A stretch of DNA of 64,000 bases from Clostridia bacterium (GTDB lineage Bacteria > Bacillota > Clostridia > Acetivibrionales > DSM-2933). Positions 34,406-45,040 of the stretch are shown in pieces; the stretch's first letter is position 1, and each line of letters starts with the position of its first letter. The DNA lies in the NCBI GenBank assembly GCA_026418275.1, contig JAOABQ010000070.1:186001-250000 (forward strand), read 5' to 3'. The notes beneath the pieces were generated by a model that was not told where the DNA came from, did no database searches, and saw only the letters and a list, made by a program, of their open reading frames with translations. Made by a program: the position numbers and the translations under genes.

Positions 34406-35893
34406 TTGAAAAAAGCAATCATTATGGGAGCCGGTCCTGCCGGCTTATCAGCAGGCTATGAACTTCAGAAAAAAGGGGTGGATTCCGTCTTATTGGAAGC
34501 AGAAAAGGAAGTTGGGGGAATTAGCAAGACCGTAAAATATAAGGATTATCATTTCGACTTGGGAGGGCATCGCTTCTTTACCAAATTTGATGAGGTAAAC
34601 CAGCTTTGGAAGGAAGTCCTTGGCGATCATTTCAAAAAAACCCCCAGGCTTTCAAGAATTTATTATAAAAATAAATTCTTCAACTATCCATTAACCCCGG
34701 TTAATGCACTTTCAGGGGTAGGTATTTTTGAAACTGCATCCATTTTACTTAGCTACTTTAATGCAAAAATCAAGCCTGACAAGGAAGAAACCTTTGAGCA
34801 GTGGGTTTCCAATAGGTTTGGTAAAAAACTTTACTCTATTTTCTTTAAAACGTATACCGAAAAGGTTTGGGGGATTCCCTGCTCCTCCATACAGGCGGAG
34901 TGGGCTGCTCAAAGAATTAAGGGCCTTTCCCTTTCATCAGCAATCAAAAATGCCCTTTTCAAGACGAAAAACAGCAGTATTAAAACCTTGATTGACCAGT
35001 TTGACTACCCTACCCATGGCCCCGGGATGATGTATAACGAAATGAAAAATAAAATTGAGAAAATGGGAGGAAATGTGCTGCTGGATAGGAAGGTAAGCAG
35101 GATCTATCATCAAGAGGGCCGGATTCAAAGCATTGAGTATCAGGATACGTCCGGAAACCGGTATACCCAGGAAGGGACGCATTTTATATCCAGCGTGCCC
35201 ATCACCGAGCTTGTAAAAATGTTGTATCCTGTTCCCCCGGAGGAGGTAATCCAAGCTGCCAACCATTTAAGCTATCGAAGCATTATTACCGTGGACATTA
35301 TTGTTAACAGGAAAAACCTGTTTCCGGACAACTGGATCTATATACACTCCCCTGAAGTCAAACTGGGAAGGATTCAGAATTTTAAAAACTGGAGCAAAGA
35401 TATGCTCCCGGATACAAACAAAACCTCCCTGGGTCTGGAATACTTCTGCAATGAAAACGATGACCTTTGGAATAAGCCGGACGAGGACCTGTTCCGGTTT
35501 GCAGCTTCGGAGGTTGAAAAAATCAACATCTGCGAAGCATCGGATATTGAAGACTATACCGTTGTAAGGGTCCCTAAGGCATATCCTGTATATATGATGG
35601 GATATAAAGAATACCTGGGCACCGTCCAGGAGTACCTGAAAAAATTTGATAACCTCCAGCTAATCGGAAGGTATGGGCTTTTCAAATATAATAACATGGA
35701 TCACTCCATCATGACCGGATTATACGCAGCCAAAAATATTCTAATGGACTGTCTTGCTTTCGATACCTGGGAGGTAAATACGGATGAAGAATATCACGAA
35801 GAACAAAAAGAAAGGCCCCAAAGGTTCAGAAGACGGAAGGTTCCTGTACTCGGGACAAGCAGCACCCAACAAGAAGTCGGGTACGAAAAATAA
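34406..35893 (+). CDS. FAD-dependent NAD(P)-binding oxidoreductase (amine oxidase/UDP-galactopyranose mutase-like)
   Basis: 495 residues from TTG 34406 (GAAGGAG 8 bases upstream); GTG 34397 is possible but too close to the site. FAD-binding Rossmann motif IIMGAGPAGLSAGYEL and E at the end of strand 2 (LLEAEKEVGGIS), then DLGGHRFFTK as in the protoporphyrinogen oxidase/UDP-galactopyranose mutase superfamily. C-terminal GRYGLFKYNNMDHSIMTGLYAA is the second FAD-contact block. Members near GtrA/GT-C genes are thought to modify lipid-linked sugars. The exact reaction is unknown. Confidence 0.8.
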   Translation: MKKAIIMGAGPAGLSAGYELQKKGVDSVLLEAEKEVGGISKTVKYKDYHFDLGGHRFFTKFDEVNQLWKEVLGDHFKKTPRLSRIYYKNKFFNYPLTPVNALSGVGIFETASILLSYFNAKIKPDKEETFEQWVSNRFGKKLYSIFFKTYTEKVWGIPCSSIQAEWAAQRIKGLSLSSAIKNALFKTKNSSIKTLIDQFDYPTHGPGMMYNEMKNKIEKMGGNVLLDRKVSRIYHQEGRIQSIEYQDTSGNRYTQEGTHFISSVPITELVKMLYPVPPEEVIQAANHLSYRSIITVDIIVNRKNLFPDNWIYIHSPEVKLGRIQNFKNWSKDMLPDTNKTSLGLEYFCNENDDLWNKPDEDLFRFAASEVEKINICEASDIEDYTVVRVPKAYPVYMMGYKEYLGTVQEYLKKFDNLQLIGRYGLFKYNNMDHSIMTGLYAAKNILMDCLAFDTWEVNTDEEYHEEQKERPQRFRRRKVPVLGTSSTQQEVGYEK

Positions 35894-36075
35894 GGATATA
35901 TTGGGCTTATTAAGATATTTACAAATAAAAGCAGAGTTATGGAGATTATAGAATGCATAGGATCACGGCATGATCAATCCTTCGGCCGCACATGCAGCAA
36001 AGCCCTAATAAAGGCCGGGTATTCAATTTGCCGCATTCACTGCAGGACTTAATTTACTTCAAAGGAGGATACCTT

Positions 36076-39000
36076 ATGGCTAAATTAGAAACAATGGACG
36101 GAAATCAAGCAGCCGCATATGCATCTTATGCATTTACCGATGTTGCGGCAATCTATCCCATTACCCCCTCATCCCCCATGGCTGAAGGTGTGGACGAGTG
36201 GTCCTCTCACGGAATGAAAAACATCTTCAACCAAAACGTTAAAGTGGTGGAAATGCAGTCGGAGGCCGGTGCTGCCGGTTCCATGCACGGCTCACTTGCT
36301 GCCGGAGCATTGACCACCACTTATACCGCCTCTCAAGGCCTTTTGTTAATGATTCCCAATCTATATAAAATGTCCGGAGAGCTATTGCCCGGAGTACTTC
36401 ATGTAAGTGCAAGAGCCATTGCTACCCATGCCCTCTCCATCTTTGGGGACCACCAGGATGTGATGGCATGCCGTCAAACGGGTGTGGCACTGCTTGCCTC
36501 ATCCAACGTTCAGGAAGTAATGGATTTGGGCTCTATAGCCCACCTATCCGCAATTAGATCCAGAATTCCATTTATCCATTTCTTTGACGGCTTCAGGACC
36601 TCCCATGAATACCAGAAAATCCAAATCATTGAATATGATGATCTTGCAAAAATAGTAGATTATAATGCCATTTCAGCGTTCAGAAACAGAGCATTAAACC
36701 CCGAACACCCCGTAGCAAGAGGTACAGCTCAAAATCCGGATATTTATTTTCAAGGCAGGGAAGCCGCCAACAAATTCTACGATAAAGTCCCTGATGTTGT
36801 AGAAGGTTATATGCAGGAAATTAAAAAAATCACCGGGCGGGAGTATCATCCCTTTGACTATTATGGCGCACCCGACGGGGAAAATATTATCATTGCCATG
36901 GGATCTGTTTGTGATACCATTCATGAAACGGTGGATTATTTAATGAAGAAAGGTGAAAAAGTCGGCTTAATCAAGGTCCGCCTATACAGGCCCTTATCTG
37001 AAAAGTACTTTTTTAACATCCTTCCGAAATCCGTTAAAAAGATTGCTGTTTTGGACAGGACAAAGGAACCTGGCGCACCTGGAGAACCACTCTATTTGGA
37101 CGTGGTTAAGCTATTTTTTAACAATCCTCAAAAACCTGTCATCGTGGGCGGACGATACGGTCTGGGATCAAAGGATACACGGCCTTCACAGATTCTTTCG
37201 GTGTTCAACAACTTAAAAGCTGAGGCCCCCAAGGATCATTTTACCATCGGTATTGTAGACGATATAACTAATACTTCCCTTCCTGAAACTGATATTATTG
37301 AAACAACGCCCGAAGGAACCGTCTCCTGCAAATTCTGGGGCTTGGGCTCGGATGGAACTGTCGGCGCAAACAAGACAGCCATTAAAATCATCGGGGATAA
37401 TACGGAGCTTTATGTCCAGGGTTATTTTTCCTATGACAGTAAAAAGTCTGGGGGAACCACCGTATCCCATTTACGGTTCGGAAAGGAACCTTTAAGATCG
37501 CCATACCTTGTATATAACGCAGATTATATCGCATGCCACAACAGGGCCTTTTTATACCACTATGATATATTAAAGGGATTAAAGAAAAACGGTACATTTG
37601 TACTCAATTGTCCCTGGAAAGAGGAGGAATTGGACAGCAAGCTTCCTCCTTCCATCAAAAGATTTATTGCAACGAACAATATTAACTTTTACATCATTGA
37701 CGCCATTTCTATTGCCTCGGAAATTGGCCTTGGAAACCGGATTAACATGGTCATGCAAGCAGCTTTCTTTAAACTGGCCAAAATTATTCCACTGGATGAC
37801 GCGGTTCGCTATTTAAAGAAATCCATCGAAAAGGTATATGGTAAAAAAGGGCAAAAAATAGTGGAAATGAACAATGCGGCCGTAGATAGAGGCATAGAGG
37901 CGCTGATTAAGGTTAAGATCCCCTCCCAATGGCAAAACGTAGAGGAAAAAGAAATCCCGGTGAAGGATGAACCGGAATTTGTGAAAAGGATCCAGAGAAA
38001 GATTGCAAGACATGAGGGGGATGAACTGCCTGTCAGTGCTTTTTCAGGTATGGAGGACGGGTCTTACCCTCTTGGTACTACAGCCTATGAAAAGCGCGGA
38101 ATTGCTGTTATGCTTCCCGAATGGCAAATTGATAAATGCATCCAATGCGGACGGTGTTCTTATGTTTGTCCCCATGCTACCGTAAGGTTATTTCTTTTGA
38201 ATGATGAGGAAAAAAGGAAAGCCTCCGATACCTTCAAAACAAAAAAAGCCGCAGGAAAGGGATTGGAACACTTGGAGTTCCGTGTGCAGGTATCTCCCTT
38301 GGACTGCACCGGGTGCGGAAACTGCGCGGATGTATGCCCTACGGAAGAAAAAGCGCTCATTATGAAACCAGCGGAGCAGGAAATTGAGGCAGAAGCAGAA
38401 AACTGGGAATACGCCATGACACTGACTGCCAAAGACGATCTGATGGATCCGAAAACACTCAAGGGGAGCCAGTTTGTAAGGCCCCTTCTGGAATTCAACG
38501 GTGCATGCCCCGGCTGCGGCGAAACCCCTTATATTAGACTCCTAACCCAACTATTCGGGGATAGGATGATGATTGCGAATGCCACCGGCTGTTCATCTAT
38601 CTGGGGGGCAAGTGCTCCTTCCATTGCGTACACAACCAATGGGGAAGGAAAGGGTCCTGCATGGGCAAACTCACTGTTTGAGGATAATGCGGAGTATGGT
38701 TATGGTATGTATCTCGGCGTGAAGCAAATCCGTGAAAAGCTTGCGGATTTGATGAGGCAGGCTATCAAGTCGGACATCAGCGATAAGATAAAGGATGCCT
38801 TCAGGAAGTGGCTGGATTCCATGGATGACGGTGACGGTTCCAAAGCCGCAACCAAGGCTATTTTCGAGGTTTTAGAGGACTTTGATTATAAAAGCAGCAA
38901 ACTCATCGAAGAAATCATGGCAAAAAAGGACTATCTCATTAAAAGATCTTTCTGGATGATCGGTGGTGACGGTTGGGCTTATGATATCGGCTTCGGCGGC

Positions 39001-39597
39001 GTTGACCAGGTGTTGGCTATGGGAGATGATGTGAATCTCTTTGTTATGGATACTGAAATTTATTCAAATACAGGGGGGCAATCCTCGAAAGCTACGCCTA
39101 CCGCTGCTGTAGCAAAGTTTGCGTCGGCGGGCAAAAAGGTACGAAAAAAAGATCTGGGTCTTATGGCCATGAGTTATGGCTATGTCTATGTAGCTCAGAT
39201 TGCCATGGGTGCAAATATGAATCAAACCATTAAAGCCATTGTGGAGGCTGAAAGCTATAAGGGTCCTTCCCTCATCATTGCGTATTCTCCCTGTGTCAGT
39301 CACGGTATTAAAACAGGTATGGGCACCAGTATTTTTGAGGAAAGAAGGGCTGTAGAAGCAGGCTACTGGCACTTGTACAGGTTTAACCCCATGCTCAAGG
39401 ACCAGGGAAAAAATCCGTTTATTCTGGAGTCAAAAGAGCCGTCAACCCCATTTAAGGAATTTATTCATGGTGAAGTACGCTACTCTCAGCTTATGAACGT
39501 ATTTCCGGATATAGCGGACAAGATGTTTGATGCTGCAGAAAATCATGCCCGTGAGAGATATGAAACATATAAACGCTTGGCCGAGCAAAAATATTGA
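36076..39597 (+). CDS. nifJ: pyruvate:ferredoxin (flavodoxin) oxidoreductase
   Basis: 1173 residues from ATG 36076 (AAAGGAGG before it), the usual single-chain length. Order: pyruvate-binding domain (YAFTDVAAIYPITPSSPMAE), transketolase-like domain II (GVLLASSN region), gamma domain (GLGSDGTVGANKTAIKIIG), two 4Fe-4S clusters (CIQCGRCSYVCPHA and CTGCGNCADVCP), and the TPP domain with GACPGCGETPY, GCSSIWG and the Mg/TPP motif GGDGWAYDIGFGG. Oxidises pyruvate to acetyl-CoA and CO2, reducing ferredoxin. Monocistronic, with a strong terminator. Reduced ferredoxin could also feed the radical SAM enzymes of the cluster. Confidence 0.97.
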   Translation: MAKLETMDGNQAAAYASYAFTDVAAIYPITPSSPMAEGVDEWSSHGMKNIFNQNVKVVEMQSEAGAAGSMHGSLAAGALTTTYTASQGLLLMIPNLYKMSGELLPGVLHVSARAIATHALSIFGDHQDVMACRQTGVALLASSNVQEVMDLGSIAHLSAIRSRIPFIHFFDGFRTSHEYQKIQIIEYDDLAKIVDYNAISAFRNRALNPEHPVARGTAQNPDIYFQGREAANKFYDKVPDVVEGYMQEIKKITGREYHPFDYYGAPDGENIIIAMGSVCDTIHETVDYLMKKGEKVGLIKVRLYRPLSEKYFFNILPKSVKKIAVLDRTKEPGAPGEPLYLDVVKLFFNNPQKPVIVGGRYGLGSKDTRPSQILSVFNNLKAEAPKDHFTIGIVDDITNTSLPETDIIETTPEGTVSCKFWGLGSDGTVGANKTAIKIIGDNTELYVQGYFSYDSKKSGGTTVSHLRFGKEPLRSPYLVYNADYIACHNRAFLYHYDILKGLKKNGTFVLNCPWKEEELDSKLPPSIKRFIATNNINFYIIDAISIASEIGLGNRINMVMQAAFFKLAKIIPLDDAVRYLKKSIEKVYGKKGQKIVEMNNAAVDRGIEALIKVKIPSQWQNVEEKEIPVKDEPEFVKRIQRKIARHEGDELPVSAFSGMEDGSYPLGTTAYEKRGIAVMLPEWQIDKCIQCGRCSYVCPHATVRLFLLNDEEKRKASDTFKTKKAAGKGLEHLEFRVQVSPLDCTGCGNCADVCPTEEKALIMKPAEQEIEAEAENWEYAMTLTAKDDLMDPKTLKGSQFVRPLLEFNGACPGCGETPYIRLLTQLFGDRMMIANATGCSSIWGASAPSIAYTTNGEGKGPAWANSLFEDNAEYGYGMYLGVKQIREKLADLMRQAIKSDISDKIKDAFRKWLDSMDDGDGSKAATKAIFEVLEDFDYKSSKLIEEIMAKKDYLIKRSFWMIGGDGWAYDIGFGGVDQVLAMGDDVNLFVMDTEIYSNTGGQSSKATPTAAVAKFASAGKKVRKKDLGLMAMSYGYVYVAQIAMGANMNQTIKAIVEAESYKGPSLIIAYSPCVSHGIKTGMGTSIFEERRAVEAGYWHLYRFNPMLKDQGKNPFILESKEPSTPFKEFIHGEVRYSQLMNVFPDIADKMFDAAENHARERYETYKRLAEQKY

Positions 39598-39622
39598 AAC
39601 TTCCGAATTAATCTTTTGAAAT

Positions 39623-39683
39623 GATCCCCCTTAAAAGTAGAGCAGGGACTAACCCTTTGTCTATTTTAAGGGGGATCCGTTTT
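39623..39683 (+). terminator. rho-independent terminator after nifJ
   Basis: 14-bp perfect stem GATCCCCCTTAAAA / TTTTAAGGGGGATC enclosing a 27-base loop, followed by CGTTTTAATC. It may also serve the convergent DUF3787 gene. Confidence 0.75.
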
Positions 39684-39712
39684 AATCAGAAAGTTACTAT
39701 TGATGAGAAACG

Positions 39713-39880
39713 CTACTTTTGGTTGGTATCCACATGTTCCTTTGCATTTCTCACCTGGGTTTCATTCGGAATGGAAACGTTAGAAAACCGTTTTGTTTTT
39801 GTGATATTCGCCCATGCAGCCGTATCATGCTTTTCTATGGGCATTGCCATATGTCCTTCCTTATACCTGTTTTCAGCCAT
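39713..39880 (-). CDS. DUF3787 small protein
   Basis: 55 residues from ATG 39880 (GGAGGT 5 bases upstream) to TAG at 39713. Matches the DUF3787 pattern of clostridial small proteins: KEGHMAMPIEKHDTAAWANI near the N-terminus and SIPNETQVRNAKEHVDTNQK at the C-terminus. Function unknown; such genes occur widely in spore-forming clostridia. Convergent with nifJ and read toward its terminator. Confidence 0.85.
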   Translation of the reverse strand: MAENRYKEGHMAMPIEKHDTAAWANITKTKRFSNVSIPNETQVRNAKEHVDTNQK

Positions 39881-40111
39881 CATATACCTCCATTATGTTT
39901 AAAATTGATATCTTTTGGGTCTATTTTTTGTATCAGAAGTACAGAAAATTGAGTACGTAATATTATTGTTTGCTGCCGTAAGCTGCTTTATGTAGCCATA
40001 TGCGTTCTAAAAATATAATTCATTGTATTTATAATAATTTAGGCTCATCTTGTAATAATAATATAAGTTTCACAAGTTTGTTAATCAAAATAGGCAGGTG
40101 TTGGAAAGACT

Positions 40112-41641
40112 ATGTTACCCCTTAAAAAAGACTGGTGGAAATACGCTGTATGCTTAGCTTATAGTGTACTTTTAACCATAGCAATTATAAAACATGAGCC
40201 CTGGTTTGATGAGGCACAAGCTTGGCTTCTAGCCAGGGACTTAGATCCGCTTACCCTGCTTACAAAACATATGCGGTATGAAGGTTCCCCGGGCTTATGG
40301 CATTTGCTCCTGATGCTTCCTGCCAAACTCAACCTCCCCTACATATTTTTAAATATACTATCAGGTTTTCTTGCGCTGGTTAGTGTATATCTTTTTGTGC
40401 GCTGCTCCCCCTTTCCGCCACTGGTAAAGGCCTTATACCCCTTTTCATTTTTTGCCTTTTACCAGTATGCCGTTGTGGCCAGGAGCTATGTCCTCCTGCC
40501 CTTAATGTTGTTTATGATCGCTATTATTTATAAGCATAGGATCAACAAACCCCTTTTATTTGTAATTTTACTCACCCTTTTAGCTAATGTAAGTATGCAT
40601 GGTACAATTATCGCAATGGGTCTCATGCTGGTCCACTTTTTTTCTATCATAAAACACTGGAATAATATAAAGCCCGGAATAAGATTCAGGCAATTTGTTG
40701 GGTTTGGTGCCTTTGGAATTGTAGTTTTACTACTCTACCTCCAGCTAAAACCGGCTCCTGATTTGATTTCAGTTGCAGCCTTCAGCCGCGATCTAACTTA
40801 TTTAATCCCGAGGAGCCTGTCTATTTTTAGTGAATCCATATCAACCAATTTTTCTGTCCCATCCGAAAAAACCAAGTGGCTTTACACCATCTTACTTTAT
40901 TTTTCCAGAATCGTTATGATCGTTTCACTAATTTGGTTGTATCTAAAAAAAAGGCTCAGCACTTTTATCATTCCCATTACAGGACTATTTTTGTTTTTTA
41001 CCGTTATATACGCCAATGTATGGCATCAGGGTACCCTGTTTTATATCTGGCTGTTTGCCCTATGGATTAGCTTTGAAAATAAGGATTTTGTGATCACACC
41101 GCGGGTTAGGACCACCAAGTGCCTTATGACTGTCCTTCTGGTACTGACCCTTGCCATTCAATCTTACTGGTCTTTAAGGACCTTCGTATTCGACTACAAA
41201 TTCAATTACGCGGCAAGCCGTGATGCAGCAGAATATATAAAGAAAAACAGGCTGGAAGAAAAGAAAATCTATATCTCCGGGTTTCATACCATTTCTATCC
41301 TTCCATACTTTTCAAATAATATTTTTATAAATCATAATAATAAGGAAAAACCGTGTTTTTGGTTCTGGTCTAGAAAGAATAAAATTTACTCCGAATCCTA
41401 TCTTGACATTGCCCCTTATGACCCGGATATTATTATCCTAGGTATAAAATATAGTTCCCAAGATATCTCAACCAAAGAGAATACATGGCTTCCCGAGATC
41501 ACGGGCTATAGAATGACAAAGCTTTTAAACGGCAATTTGTATTGGAAGGATATCCCTTATGAAAAGGATTCCTTTGCAATATATGAGAAGATACTCCCCC
41601 CCTTCTCCCAGAGTTTATTACAAAAAATATTGGTACATTAA
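40112..41641 (+). CDS. polytopic membrane protein, probable GT-C glycosyltransferase
   Basis: 509 residues with about ten membrane helices. The first extracytoplasmic loop has PWFDEAQAWLLARDL, an acidic motif placed as in GT-C glycosyltransferases, and EGSPGLWHLLL follows. A ~120-residue soluble C-terminal part ends the protein. GGTGTTGG sits about 8 bases before the ATG. Single gene. Substrate unknown; a cell-surface glycan role is inferred from the fold. Confidence 0.6.
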   Translation: MLPLKKDWWKYAVCLAYSVLLTIAIIKHEPWFDEAQAWLLARDLDPLTLLTKHMRYEGSPGLWHLLLMLPAKLNLPYIFLNILSGFLALVSVYLFVRCSPFPPLVKALYPFSFFAFYQYAVVARSYVLLPLMLFMIAIIYKHRINKPLLFVILLTLLANVSMHGTIIAMGLMLVHFFSIIKHWNNIKPGIRFRQFVGFGAFGIVVLLLYLQLKPAPDLISVAAFSRDLTYLIPRSLSIFSESISTNFSVPSEKTKWLYTILLYFSRIVMIVSLIWLYLKKRLSTFIIPITGLFLFFTVIYANVWHQGTLFYIWLFALWISFENKDFVITPRVRTTKCLMTVLLVLTLAIQSYWSLRTFVFDYKFNYAASRDAAEYIKKNRLEEKKIYISGFHTISILPYFSNNIFINHNNKEKPCFWFWSRKNKIYSESYLDIAPYDPDIIILGIKYSSQDISTKENTWLPEITGYRMTKLLNGNLYWKDIPYEKDSFAIYEKILPPFSQSLLQKILVH

Positions 41642-41709
41642 GATATGTGATTATTCAGTACGCGAAAAGGAATTGAACATCCAGGGTAATACAAAATAAT
41701 ATTGGCACT

Positions 41710-42204
41710 CTACGCTTTTATGCCTGTCACCTTGCTTTTATCTTTCAATTTAAAGAACCAAACATAATATTTTCTTGAAAAATAAAAGGTTAAGAAAAGG
41801 GTAATCCATGTTACATACCAACTCCAATGGATATACTTTATGATATTTGTGTATTTTTCACATAGCAATTCAATAATTGTCATTGCCGTGCAGAAGTAAA
41901 AGTAGTATATAAATTGCCCTATCGGAGTTTTCTCTTCCGGATAATGCAAGTTAAACACAACACAAATTGCAGGGTATATGAAAAATTCAAAAGTAAAGCT
42001 TGTTCTAGTTGCATAAGCAAATTCCCTAACAGGATATTCAATAAGCCCAAACTGAGCAACTGTAAGACCTGTAATCCAAGTCATCAACTGCTTGAAAAAG
42101 AAAATGACATACGCTTCTCTCAATTTATTTTTCGGTATGAACAATATAAGCATGATGATTGCCAAAATCCAAGCAGTTATCAATATTACTCTATCTAAAC
42201 TCAT
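41710..42204 (-). CDS. CBO0543-type membrane protein
   Basis: 164 residues, five predicted membrane helices. Resembles the Firmicutes family named after CBO0543 (MSLDRVILITAWILAI, FIPKNKLREAY, FGLIEYPVREF, TFEFFIYPAICVVFNLHYP, YVTWITLFLTFYFSRKY). Function unknown. GGAGAA lies before ATG 42204. Convergent with the GT-C gene. Confidence 0.7.
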   Translation of the reverse strand: MSLDRVILITAWILAIIMLILFIPKNKLREAYVIFFFKQLMTWITGLTVAQFGLIEYPVREFAYATRTSFTFEFFIYPAICVVFNLHYPEEKTPIGQFIYYFYFCTAMTIIELLCEKYTNIIKYIHWSWYVTWITLFLTFYFSRKYYVWFFKLKDKSKVTGIKA

Positions 42205-42338
42205 ATATTCTCCTTGATTTTTCAGGGCATTAATAATTAGTTTGTGACTTGTTGAGCAAAATTATTTATACTTTATAGACATATACCTTTCTTTTATACT
42301 TGAATTAATCGGAATCCACCCTAGCTTCTGCAATAAAT

Positions 42339-42384
42339 AAAGCAAGCTCATGGAAAATATGGCAATGTACCACAAGCTTGCTTT
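42339..42384 (-). terminator. terminator downstream of the chemoreceptor
   Basis: Stem of about 15 bp with wobbles (AAAGCAAGCT / AGCTTGCTTT core) and a loop of ~16 bases, followed on the minus strand by ATTTATTG. Lies ~60 bases after the chemoreceptor stop. Confidence 0.5.
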
Positions 42385-42442
42385 GATTATATAAAATATT
42401 CGATTAAACAACTCTAAAATGCTGCAATCCCTAAATTTACAT

Positions 42443-44110
42443 TTACAGTTTGAATTGTGAAGTCAGTTTGTTAAGCCGTTCTGCCATAGCATTCATTTCA
42501 TGTGTTGTTGCACCTATTTCCTCAAGAGTGCTTACTTGCTCCTCAATGCTTGCACTCATTTCCTGTGCTGTTCCTGCGCCCTTGTTGGTCGACTCGTTGA
42601 TGCTATCCATGGAAGCACTCATTTCCTGCATAGCTGCTGCTTGTTCTGTTACGATTGACGAAATTTCAGATATTTTTGAAATAACATTTTGAATACTTGT
42701 GATTATTTCATTTATATTATCCTTTGTGATATCTGCCTTTCTTACGCCATCTAATACCTTCTGCTCTGTTGCAGCTACAACGGCAACAACATTCCCGGTC
42801 TTTCTCCTGATATCACTTGTAAGCTCGACTATTCCCTTCAGCGACTCTCTACTCTGCTCATCAAGTTTTCTTATCTCCTCGGCTACTATTGCAAAGCCCT
42901 TTCCAAATTCACCGGCACGGGCGGCTTCAATCGCTGCATTAAGTGCCAGCATATTTGTCTGCTCCGATATTTGAGATATAATATGCACGATGTCACTGAT
43001 CCGAACAGTGGAAGTCTCCAACTCTTTGATTACATTTTGAACGTCTTTGGAAGACTCAGATATATCCTTTATAATATTCACTATGGCCTCAACAGATTCC
43101 TTACCGTTAATTGCTGAAGTTCTTACAACCTGAGTATATTCTGTTACATTATAAGATGCTTCAGCTGCCTTCTGGGAATTACTGGTAATAGTAACAACCG
43201 CCTCAGTAGTTTGCTTAACAGCTTCCGCATTTGCAGCAAAATCCCGGGTCATATTATCAATGCCTTTGGTAATACTCTCAATTCCAATGTTCACTTCGCT
43301 CATTGCTGCATCCAACTGCTCACTGGATGATGTAACCTGCTTTGATGAAAGCTGAATCTGCCCAATCATCCCTCTAAGCTTGTCCTTCGCTATCATCATG
43401 GACTCAACCATTCTACCGATTTCATCCTTGAAATATACCTTTGCAGTCGGTGTCAAATCGCCTTCTGCTATTGCTGCTGCAATTTTTTCTCCTGCCTTCA
43501 CAGGTTTTATTATCAATACCGTTAATGGGATACTTGCTACAATAGAGAATAGGACTATGAAGCCAAGAAGGAATAAAAGACTTTCGTTTCTGGATTTAGC
43601 AATTGATTTGTTGAGTATATCCAGCGACAAACCAATATCAAGAGAAGCGACATGATTGCCCTCAATTGTTATATCCACCGGTGTCTGATAATCAAGTATC
43701 TTGATTCCGGCATCATTGGTCCAGAAGCTTTTGCTTATTTGCTTCTCTTTCACCGTTCGAACTGTTGCAGGGTCATCAGCATAGCTTTTTCCAATATCAG
43801 CCGGTTTACTATCCGCTATCCCTTTACAATTTGAATCTAATAGCACTGCATATGAAATGCCCTCGGAACTTCCTATCGCTTCTGTCAGCTTTTGTGCATC
43901 GGCAAAACGGTTAGTGGTTTTTATAATATTTTCCAAGGCTAATTGATATGCCTTTGCAATATTGGATGCATCAACATACATTTGACTTTCCATACTTTTA
44001 CTTTGCCTTGATATCAATACTGCAGTTATACTTCCGCTTGTCAGGGTAATGGCTACTACAATAATCATGATCAGTCTAATCTTAATGGACATATTTTTGA
44101 AAAATTTCAT
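42443..44110 (-). CDS. methyl-accepting chemotaxis protein
   Basis: 555 residues; GGGGGT precedes ATG 44110. Membrane helix ~10-32, an extracytoplasmic single-Cache-like sensor ~35-178 ([30 protein letters not shown]), a second helix ~180-202, HAMP ([21 protein letters not shown]), and a long coiled-coil signalling domain with the tip sequence [26 protein letters not shown]. Binds an unknown small ligand and controls CheA. Monocistronic. The intergenic element at 44219-44328 lies ~110 bases upstream, as a copy does before the sensor kinase at 25372. Confidence 0.93.
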   Translation of the reverse strand: MKFFKNMSIKIRLIMIIVVAITLTSGSITAVLISRQSKSMESQMYVDASNIAKAYQLALENIIKTTNRFADAQKLTEAIGSSEGISYAVLLDSNCKGIADSKPADIGKSYADDPATVRTVKEKQISKSFWTNDAGIKILDYQTPVDITIEGNHVASLDIGLSLDILNKSIAKSRNESLLFLLGFIVLFSIVASIPLTVLIIKPVKAGEKIAAAIAEGDLTPTAKVYFKDEIGRMVESMMIAKDKLRGMIGQIQLSSKQVTSSSEQLDAAMSEVNIGIESITKGIDNMTRDFAANAEAVKQTTEAVVTITSNSQKAAEASYNVTEYTQVVRTSAINGKESVEAIVNIIKDISESSKDVQNVIKELETSTVRISDIVHIISQISEQTNMLALNAAIEAARAGEFGKGFAIVAEEIRKLDEQSRESLKGIVELTSDIRRKTGNVVAVVAATEQKVLDGVRKADITKDNINEIITSIQNVISKISEISSIVTEQAAAMQEMSASMDSINESTNKGAGTAQEMSASIEEQVSTLEEIGATTHEMNAMAERLNKLTSQFKL

Positions 44111-44218
44111 CAGCTTTTACCCCCAATTATTCAATCCTAAAAATATTATAACACTTTAACGGGCACTTTGTTGAAAAACATTATAAATAAGTACTAGTAT
44201 ATTTTTACTTTATATACT

Positions 44219-44328
44219 ATATTGAACGGGATAAAGATTTTACATCTCGCGCTCTAATTTCCTTGATTTAACATCGTGAAAATTCAACTTATCCATGCAA
44301 AATCATTTTCACGATCTAATTATAATCA
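44219..44328 (-). repeat. repeated intergenic element, copy 2 (upstream of chemoreceptor)
   Basis: Homologue of 25415-25520 in the same orientation to its downstream gene. Shared blocks read toward the gene include CGTGAAAA, GATTTT, CATGGA, GAATTTT, TTAAATCAA and CTTTATC. The stems are less regular than in copy 1. No coding capacity. Confidence 0.6.
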
Positions 44329-44385
44329 CTAAATCCAATTGAAGGTAACCTCTGAATGCTTTACGTAAAACAAATAAATGACACT

Positions 44386-44841
44386 TCATTTACCATCCTT
44401 ATTCTCTTTTATTCTTTCCTTCCCATTTTCGGTAGCCGCCTTTTTCCTTTTCATGGCAGTTATTTTGTCAACATGCTTGAAGCGCATAGCTGACCAATCT
44501 GCATCAATCGCAACTTGTGTAACAGGTTCAAATTCAAAGGGAGCAAATACTTCCCAGGTCTTTTCTCTATTAATATCGGACTTGTATTTTTTTGAAGCAC
44601 CTTTCGGATAGCATAACCAGATATGTCCATCCTCTTCCAATGCTTTACTGGCCGAAGGTGTTAGGTTCAATGCTTCATCCATGTCTTTTGCGAAAATCTG
44701 AATGAATTTATATTGACCAACAGGTGATGTATCCACTTCCGCTTCAATACCCGACATAATTTCCTTATACTCGTCCGGTGCTTTTATGATAAGTATAGGG
44801 TTTTGATTGATTAGTCCTAACTTTTTAAGAATTGGGTTCAT
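44386..44841 (-). CDS. hypothetical small soluble protein
   Basis: 151 residues; GGAGGTACC before ATG 44841. The body (KLGLINQNPILIIKAPDEYKEIM, FIQIFAKDMDEALNL, HIWLCYPKGASKKYKSDINRE, VTQVAIDADWSAMRFKHVD) looks like a compact alpha/beta domain, with a lysine-rich tail (KRKKAATENGKERIKENKDGK). Homologues with the WLCYPKG segment occur as lone genes in many bacteria as far as I recall, but I cannot name a function. Monocistronic. Confidence 0.6.
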   Translation of the reverse strand: MNPILKKLGLINQNPILIIKAPDEYKEIMSGIEAEVDTSPVGQYKFIQIFAKDMDEALNLTPSASKALEEDGHIWLCYPKGASKKYKSDINREKTWEVFAPFEFEPVTQVAIDADWSAMRFKHVDKITAMKRKKAATENGKERIKENKDGK

Positions 44842-45040
44842 GAATGGTACCTCCTTTTACTTTCATAAAATTAAAACCTAAGGATATTATTCCCCAAGTT
44901 TTTTTTTTAAAGCAATAACAAATCTTAATGGCACCTTTTGTATTTAACATTGATCAGCAGCTTTATGTGTAAAAACAGCGGAAGGAATAAAGTCAAATCT
45001 ACCAACACACAAACGTTTGGATATACATATATTTCTATTT

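Noticed and set aside
35992..36075. Upstream in-frame extension of the PFOR gene
   Set aside because: AAAGGAGG sits right before ATG 36076, and PFOR homology starts there (MAKLETMDGN).
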